From Paenibacillus_G elgii_A (GTDB lineage: Bacteria; Bacillota; Bacilli; Paenibacillales; NBRC-103111): 64,000 nucleotides of DNA. How positions within the stretch are numbered: the first letter of the stretch is position 1; each line of letters starts with the position of its first letter. The translations under genes and the position numbers were made by a program. The notes below the pieces were generated by a model. That model was not told the DNA's origin. It searched no databases and saw only the letters and a list, made by a program, of their open reading frames with translations. Shown here in pieces: positions 59,991 to 64,000 of the stretch. The stretch lies in the NCBI GenBank assembly GCA_042219835.1, contig JBHJMN010000005.1, forward strand, positions 132,830-196,829, in the 5' to 3' direction.

Positions 59991-60551
59991 CTACGCCTTT
60001 CGGCTGCCGGGCAGCACTTTTTTGTAGCTCGCGGAAAGGAAGTTCATATAGATACGCAGGCCTCTCCAGCTTAAGTAAGCGATTCCCCCAAAGATACCCC
60101 CGGCGATAGTGGAAACTACCATGCTCCACTCGGTCGGAACTTCTATCCCGGGTCCATTCATATGAATCCCGGGGACGCCGAGTGTGCGGAGGAATCCGGC
60201 TATTAAGGCGAGAACCGCGCTAAACCCAAACCCGCCGGCAAGTGTGGCAAGCACAGGGATGACCATGATGCTCAGCAGCCCTGTTGAGCAATAAAAGCCG
60301 GCCATCATCATGACATTCGCGAACGACCTTTTTGCCGGGCCCTTTTCCATCATATATTCGCTCCGATACGCTTTCGCCAGCACTCGCGGGTCGCCGAGCC
60401 GGGCCAGAATAGCGTCCTCCGACTGGCCGCCCGCCACGCCTTCCGCAATATGGCTCTCGATTTCCCGGATCGCGTCCAGCCGCTCGTCTTTCGGCATTTT
60501 CTCCAATAGTTGATACAGTTTTTCCAAGTACGCTCTCGTTTTCGGACTCAT
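59991..60551 (-). CDS. HAAS/DUF1700-like membrane protein
   Basis: A 186-residue protein starting at ATG 60551 (7 nt after GGGAGG), overlapping the PadR stop (ATGA). The N-terminal 75 residues form a HAAS/DUF1700 signalling domain (KTRAYLEKLYQLLEKMPKDERLDAIREIESHIAEG and LGDPRVLAKAYRSEY). Then about four helices (ANVMMMAGFYCSTGLLSIMVIPVLATLAGG, FSAVLALIAGFL, MVVSTIAGGIFGGIAYL). PadR-HAAS pairs are common in Firmicutes and usually precede a DUF4097 gene or transporter; here only a remnant follows. Confidence 0.82.
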   Translation of the reverse strand: MSPKTRAYLEKLYQLLEKMPKDERLDAIREIESHIAEGVAGGQSEDAILARLGDPRVLAKAYRSEYMMEKGPAKRSFANVMMMAGFYCSTGLLSIMVIPVLATLAGGFGFSAVLALIAGFLRTLGVPGIHMNGPGIEVPTEWSMVVSTIAGGIFGGIAYLSWRGLRIYMNFLSASYKKVLPGSRKA

Positions 60552-60895
60552 AACGGTTCCTCCCCCCGATACAATTGAATTTGATAAACTGCAGCGTCCA
60601 GCTTGTTCCATTCGCGGGACATCGCCTCCAGCAGGAGGCGTCCATCGGCAGTCAGGCTGTAATATTTGCGTGGCGGGCCAGCTTCCGATTCCTTCCAGAA
60701 GGACTCGATATAGTTCTCTTTAAGCAGTCTACGCAAAAGAGGGTACAGCGTTCCTTCCGTCACGGCAAGGGGCCCCCATCGATCTAACAGCGTCACCAGC
60801 TCGTAACCGTATCGCGGCTGCTTGCTGACCAGCAGCAAAATGCAGTACTCCAAAATTCCGCGGCGAACTTGGGAAGTCCACTCCGTCATATCCAT
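60548..60895 (-). CDS. PadR family transcriptional regulator
   Basis: A 115-residue winged-helix regulator of the short PadR-s2 type. RRGILEYCILLLVSKQPRYGYELVTLL is the N-terminal helix-turn-helix, followed by VTEGTLYPLLRRLLKENYIESFW (recognition helix and wing) and PRKYYSLTADGRLLL, the family hallmark. A C-terminal helix mediates dimers. GGGGAG precedes the ATG. Translationally coupled to the HAAS-domain gene; the pair probably responds to envelope stress, which is inference from the family. Confidence 0.9.
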   Translation of the reverse strand: MDMTEWTSQVRRGILEYCILLLVSKQPRYGYELVTLLDRWGPLAVTEGTLYPLLRRLLKENYIESFWKESEAGPPRKYYSLTADGRLLLEAMSREWNKLDAAVYQIQLYRGEEPL

Positions 60896-61038
60896 ACGAT
60901 CTCCCCTTCCACTACTATGCTACTCTACTTTGCGCCGCAAGGTACTTGGCGGAATATTTTTCAGGCGTTAAAAAGACCCGTGCCCGGGCTCCTTCTGTTA
61001 TCGAGGAAGCCGCAAGCACAGGCCTGCGATATTCAGGG

Positions 61039-62249
61039 TTACGGATTCGTTGACGTGCTCGCCTCCGCAGGTTCGGAATTCGATCTTGCGCCGACCGCTT
61101 TGATGACGAAGTCGTACGTTTTGGCCGGGTCCGCGTTATTGACGGTGTATTGGTATGCGCTCTGCCCTTTGACCGCCGGAACGTATACGCTCCAGTTCGT
61201 GCCGGCTTTGTCGTTCTTTTCGTAAATCCGGTAGCCTCTGACCGGTTCGGATGTGGACGCGGAAGCGTTCCAGGAGATGACGGCGCTGCGGTTCTTCAGT
61301 TCGGCTTTGGCATTCTCCACTTTGGAGGGCTTGCCGTCCGTCCGCTTGATGCTGTATTGGTCGTAAACGGCCAGCGGTTCGTTTTTGGCGGCGGTATACG
61401 AGGTGAACTTCAGGATACTGTCCGTGACTTGAACGTCCACGAACATTTTTTTGTTCGGCTGGGCGTTTTTCACGGAGAAAAAGTCCTTGATGTTCGGATT
61501 GATCTTGTAAAACTTAGCGGCCGCCGAATTGCCCATCAAATACACCGAGCCCTTCGGGTTCACCACATTGCCCTGCCCGTCTAAGACAACGTCTTTGATC
61601 GCCTTGTTGGCCAGCATCTGATGCGATCTCATGTACAGGTGGTCATGCCCTTCCAGCACCATATCGATGCCTAATTCGTCGAAGACGGGAATCAAATATT
61701 TGCGGTAAAATTCCACGCGCTCCGATTCCGCATCCGCGTTATCCCCGGAGGAATACGCTCCCTTGTGCATCGCGACGATTTTCCACTTTTTGTCCGTCCT
61801 CGCCACTTGGCTGCGCAACCAGTCCACCTGCGCTTTAAAGCCGGCATCGGCCTTGTACGGATCGACTTCGCCTTCATACTGCGTATTGATCTGCATGAAG
61901 AGCGCATCACCGTATTCGAAGGAATATACCGTGCCGTCTTCGGTGCCGGTTCCGACGCTTTTGGGCAGGTTAAAATGATAGTAGAAGTTGTTGTTCGGGT
62001 GATCCTCGATCTCATGATTGCCGACGACCGGTGCGAAAGGAACGGTCGCAAACTCTTTCTGCGGGATGCCCAAAAACCACTGCCACTGCTGCTCCAGATC
62101 GCCTGTCAGCAGCATAAATTTCGGGCCGCCGCTGCCCTGCTGTCGGCTGCCTCTTCCGCCCCCGCGCTGCCTGCCCATGGAAACGCAAATAACAGAGAGG
62201 CGAACAGCAATGATACGGTTCTGCGCCACATTTGCTTCGCGTTGTTCAC
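61039..62249 (-). pseudogene. Disrupted metallophosphoesterase (purple acid phosphatase-like) with FN3 domain
   Basis: The readable body (about 61039-62130) encodes LLTGDL, APVVGNHE, MHKGAYSSGD and LEGHDHLYMRSH, the metal motifs of a calcineurin-like phosphoesterase, then a fibronectin type III domain (SKVENAKAELKNRSAVISWNAS to the end). A proper secretion start lies in another frame: GTG 62249, 8 nt after AAAGGAG, encodes MNNAKQMWRRTVSLLFASLL plus FAFPWAGSAGA and stops at 62106. The N-terminal domain and first metal motif (DxH/DxQ) expected before GDL are absent. So an internal deletion plus frameshift has inactivated it. Confidence 0.75.
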
Positions 62250-62450
62250 TTGATCTACTCCTTTCCCATGTTTGCTTGCAACCGTAAATTCCGCCGGACG
62301 ACTCCGACGGCTTCATGCTTGCAGGGACCCCCTCCTTTCCTTCCTTTATTCGTAGGTTCATCGTCGTTTTGCCTACACTGCCTCTATTGCAAAGCTACCC
62401 TCATCGTACCGAAAACCGGCTCCTTGCAGTATGTGTATCTTTAACTTTTT

Positions 62451-62479
62451 CATGGAATGTCCTAGCTTCCCATTCCATG
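62451..62479. promoter_or_regulatory. 9-bp inverted repeat over the AraC gene promoter
   Basis: CATGGAATG (62451-62459) and CATTCCATG (62471-62479), 11-nt spacer, directly followed by TATACT (62481-62486), a likely -10. Candidate autoregulatory operator. Confidence 0.5.
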
Positions 62480-62510
62480 GTATACTTGGCTTAGAAAGGA
62501 AGGTGCCAAC

Positions 62511-63377
62511 ATGCGCGGAAACCAGAACGAGATCATTCAAAATTATTTTAAAACACTGCATCTGGAGCTTATTATTGCTAGCTGCTGCGACAGGGTTTCC
62601 CAGAATTGGCGGAGGCCGCTAAGCGCGGACGGCTTCAATCGCTTTTATTTGATCCTAGGCGGGGAAGGCTGGCTTCAAGTCAAGCGCCAGAAATTTTATC
62701 CCGTGTCCGGTCAGCTGTATTTTTTGCCGGCGGATACCCCTCTGGCGTACTCGACCATCAGCGCCAATACCTTTCATAAGTATTGGTGCCATTTTTCCGC
62801 AAACGTCGGCAGCTTTCATCTCTCCCATCTGATCGACTTTCCTTACTATATCGAAGTGGATGACATGCCCTATATGCAGCACTTGTTCGAGCAGTTGAAG
62901 AAAGCAAATCAAAAGAGCGGCGACATCACGTCCCCGCTCAGAGCAAATACGATTTTATATGAAATTTTGACGTACTATATGGACCGGCTCCCGCCGCAAG
63001 CGATCCGTCTGTCCTCCACCCCCGCGATCAGCTGCTCGAATCAAATTTTGCAGTATATCGAAGAGCACCTTGACGAGCCGTTGACGCCGAAAGCGCTGGC
63101 CGAAGCGTTTCATTACAGTCCGAACTACTTCAGCCGGTACTTCAAAAATCTGTTCCATGTCACGCCGATCGAATATATTAATGAGGTCCGGATCGAAAGG
63201 GCCAAATGGCTGCTCACCCATTCAAACCAATCCATCGAAAAAATCGCAAGCCAGATCGGGCTGGAACGTTTTTATTTCTCGAATCTGTTTAAGCGGTTCA
63301 CGATGCTGTCCCCCAGCGAATACCGACAAGCTGTTCGTTCGGCCCCCCGTCGGGAAACGGGACTGGAAAAAGGATGA
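62511..63377 (+). CDS. AraC family transcriptional regulator
   Basis: A 288-residue regulator. N-terminal cupin sensor (about 20-150, with FNRFYLILGGEGWLQVKRQKFYPVSGQLYFLPADTPLAYS), then the double helix-turn-helix AraC domain (about 180-275: ISCSNQILQYIEEHLDEPLTPKALAEAFHYSPNYFSRYFKNLF and IEKIASQIGLERFYFSNLFKRFTMLSPSEYRQAV). This arrangement is typical of Paenibacillus sugar-responsive regulators. AAAGGAAGG precedes the ATG. It is divergent from the decayed phosphoesterase gene; its target is unclear. Confidence 0.9.
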   Translation: MRGNQNEIIQNYFKTLHLELIIASCCDRVSQNWRRPLSADGFNRFYLILGGEGWLQVKRQKFYPVSGQLYFLPADTPLAYSTISANTFHKYWCHFSANVGSFHLSHLIDFPYYIEVDDMPYMQHLFEQLKKANQKSGDITSPLRANTILYEILTYYMDRLPPQAIRLSSTPAISCSNQILQYIEEHLDEPLTPKALAEAFHYSPNYFSRYFKNLFHVTPIEYINEVRIERAKWLLTHSNQSIEKIASQIGLERFYFSNLFKRFTMLSPSEYRQAVRSAPRRETGLEKG

Positions 63378-63518
63378 AAAAAAGAACCATATGCTCTTGG
63401 AAGTTACCCATGATGTAAAAAAGGGATGGATTTTTCTAGGTAACTATGGAGTACTAAACAAAGTTAGTCCTTTAAGAATTTAGATTTTATTGGTACAGTG
63501 CTCCCAGAGGTGGTTATT

Positions 63519-63641
63519 TTGAAAAAGTATTGTCTGATCGAAAAAATACTTATGATCAGTATGCTGGTTCTTGCGATAATTTTCGTCGGCGCATTTTTCA
63601 TGCTCAGATATATATTTCAGCACGTTTCCTTTGCCCCTTAG
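63519..63641 (+). CDS. Possible 40-residue membrane peptide
   Basis: A TTG-start frame after AGAGGTGG (5 nt) encoding KKYCLIEKILMISMLVLAII, then FVGAFFMLRYIFQHVSFAP. One hydrophobic helix with basic N-terminus. It could be a small membrane peptide or the truncated N-terminus of a longer membrane protein, since the region downstream is a decayed methyltransferase. The 63378-63518 interval shows only an AGTTACC/GGTAACT inverted repeat. Confidence 0.35.
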   Translation: MKKYCLIEKILMISMLVLAIIFVGAFFMLRYIFQHVSFAP

Positions 63642-63702
63642 GAAAAGGCAGCCCCTATCGTATGTCTGCATGTACCAAAAGCAAAAAAAAGAGAAGCTGT
63701 CT

Positions 63703-64000
63703 AAAATCAACCACGATGTCGCCGGACCGACTGCTATTCCTGATCGGTATCGCCAAGAGCTCGAGCGGCTTTTGAGTGGGATGGACACACTTGGTTACAT
63801 CCCCGCGAGATATCTCCCACACCGTTTCCGGCTGCGACTGCTCTACAGGTAACCCGGCCCGCCAAAAAGTCATTTGCTTGCGGTCGCCGTACCAGGCCGG
63901 AGCCCCCTCCGCAAATGATCATAGAATATAGGCTCGTGCTTGGAGCAGCATTTGGATTCCTGAAGGATCATTTCAATGAGGCTCTCCCTATTGATAAGCC
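63703..64000 (-). pseudogene. Fragment of a site-specific DNA methyltransferase, frameshifted
   Basis: Minus strand. From the window edge one frame reads LINRESLIEMILQESKCCSK then HEPIFYDHL; a second frame continues with APAWYGDRKQMTFWRAG, VHPTQKPLELLAIPIRNSS and GDIVVDF. SKHEP, WYGDRKQ and HPTQKP...GDIVVDF are the C-terminal landmarks of N4/N6 DNA methyltransferases of phage or restriction-modification type; the expected FGGSGST (AdoMet site) should follow but is missing after 63703. A frameshift near 63920 and truncation at about 63702 mark a dead gene. Confidence 0.65.

Noticed and set aside
1..64000. CRISPR array, tRNA, rRNA or insertion sequence
   Set aside because: No regularly spaced direct repeats, cloverleaf with T-loop GGTTCGAATCC-like core in gene context, or transposase motifs were recognised. 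GGTTTCGAACC at 11660-11671 is part of a terminator stem.

Overview
The window is chromosomal DNA from a spore-forming, low-to-mid G+C Gram-positive bacterium, most likely a Paenibacillaceae member (Paenibacillus, Cohnella or a relative). Evidence for this: strong AGGAGG-type ribosome sites with frequent TTG/GTG starts; a gerA-type germination operon; a Spo0E-like phosphatase; a YheC/D-type spore coat ATP-grasp protein; the yuaF-floT pair behind a near-perfect sigma-W promoter; a bacillithiol disulfide reductase (YpdA/Bdr); a Zur with its CobW-type chaperone; and HelD. By eye the G+C content is in the mid-50s. I saw no rRNA, tRNA, CRISPR array or intact insertion sequence.

Layout. 1-9.5 kb: an alcohol dehydrogenase cut by the window edge, a PH-like hypothetical, an SDR, uridine kinase, yuaF-floT, a phosphodiester glycosidase-type protein, a FucU/RbsD mutarotase, Bdr and an orphan PhnC-like ATPase. 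9.5-15.5 kb: several very small genes (one Spo0E-like), an M20 amidohydrolase, a polar amino acid ABC importer (binding protein, permease, ATPase) and an MFS exporter. 15.5-25 kb: a sulfur-acquisition block on the minus strand, with sulfate ABC importer sbp-cysT-cysW-cysA, an alpha/beta hydrolase, yezD and the sulfonate operon ssuA-ssuD-ssuC-ssuB. The sbp and yezD leaders share an ATnGGAAT element. A strong hairpin and a 17-codon leader ORF lie in front of ssuA. 25-41 kb: a hypothetical, zur-cobW with a Zur-box-like site, a TetR/MFS pair with two operator copies, a small holin-like protein, a glycosidase-like protein, hemolysin III, topoisomerase III with an extreme Ala/Arg-rich linker, a P450 with a divergent TetR, fumC, a YerD-like FMN protein and a YqjF-like protein. 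41-51 kb: a five-gene germination operon (gerA, gerC, a small two-helix protein, two gerB paralogues), helD, a YheC/D protein and a rhomboid protease.

51.3-58.8 kb: a tightly overlapping seven-gene minus-strand operon encoding a FabH/OleA-like ketosynthase III, an ATP-grasp ligase, an OleD-like NAD-dependent reductase, a metallo-beta-lactamase-fold hydrolase, a PaaK/F390-synthetase-like adenylating enzyme, a GNAT/FemX-like acyltransferase and an SDR. It has the logic of a small carrier-protein-free biosynthetic pathway (condense acyl groups, reduce, adenylate, form an amide) and is the best candidate for an undescribed system.

59-64 kb: a secreted ricin-type lectin, a PadR-HAAS membrane regulator pair followed by a gene remnant, a metallophosphoesterase that has lost its N-terminal domain and has its signal peptide out of frame, an AraC regulator with a 9-bp dyad over its promoter, and a frameshifted DNA methyltransferase fragment running off the edge. 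This right end looks accessory and decaying.

Functional readings come from motif recognition only. No database search was possible. Operon and regulator assignments are inference unless a site is described.
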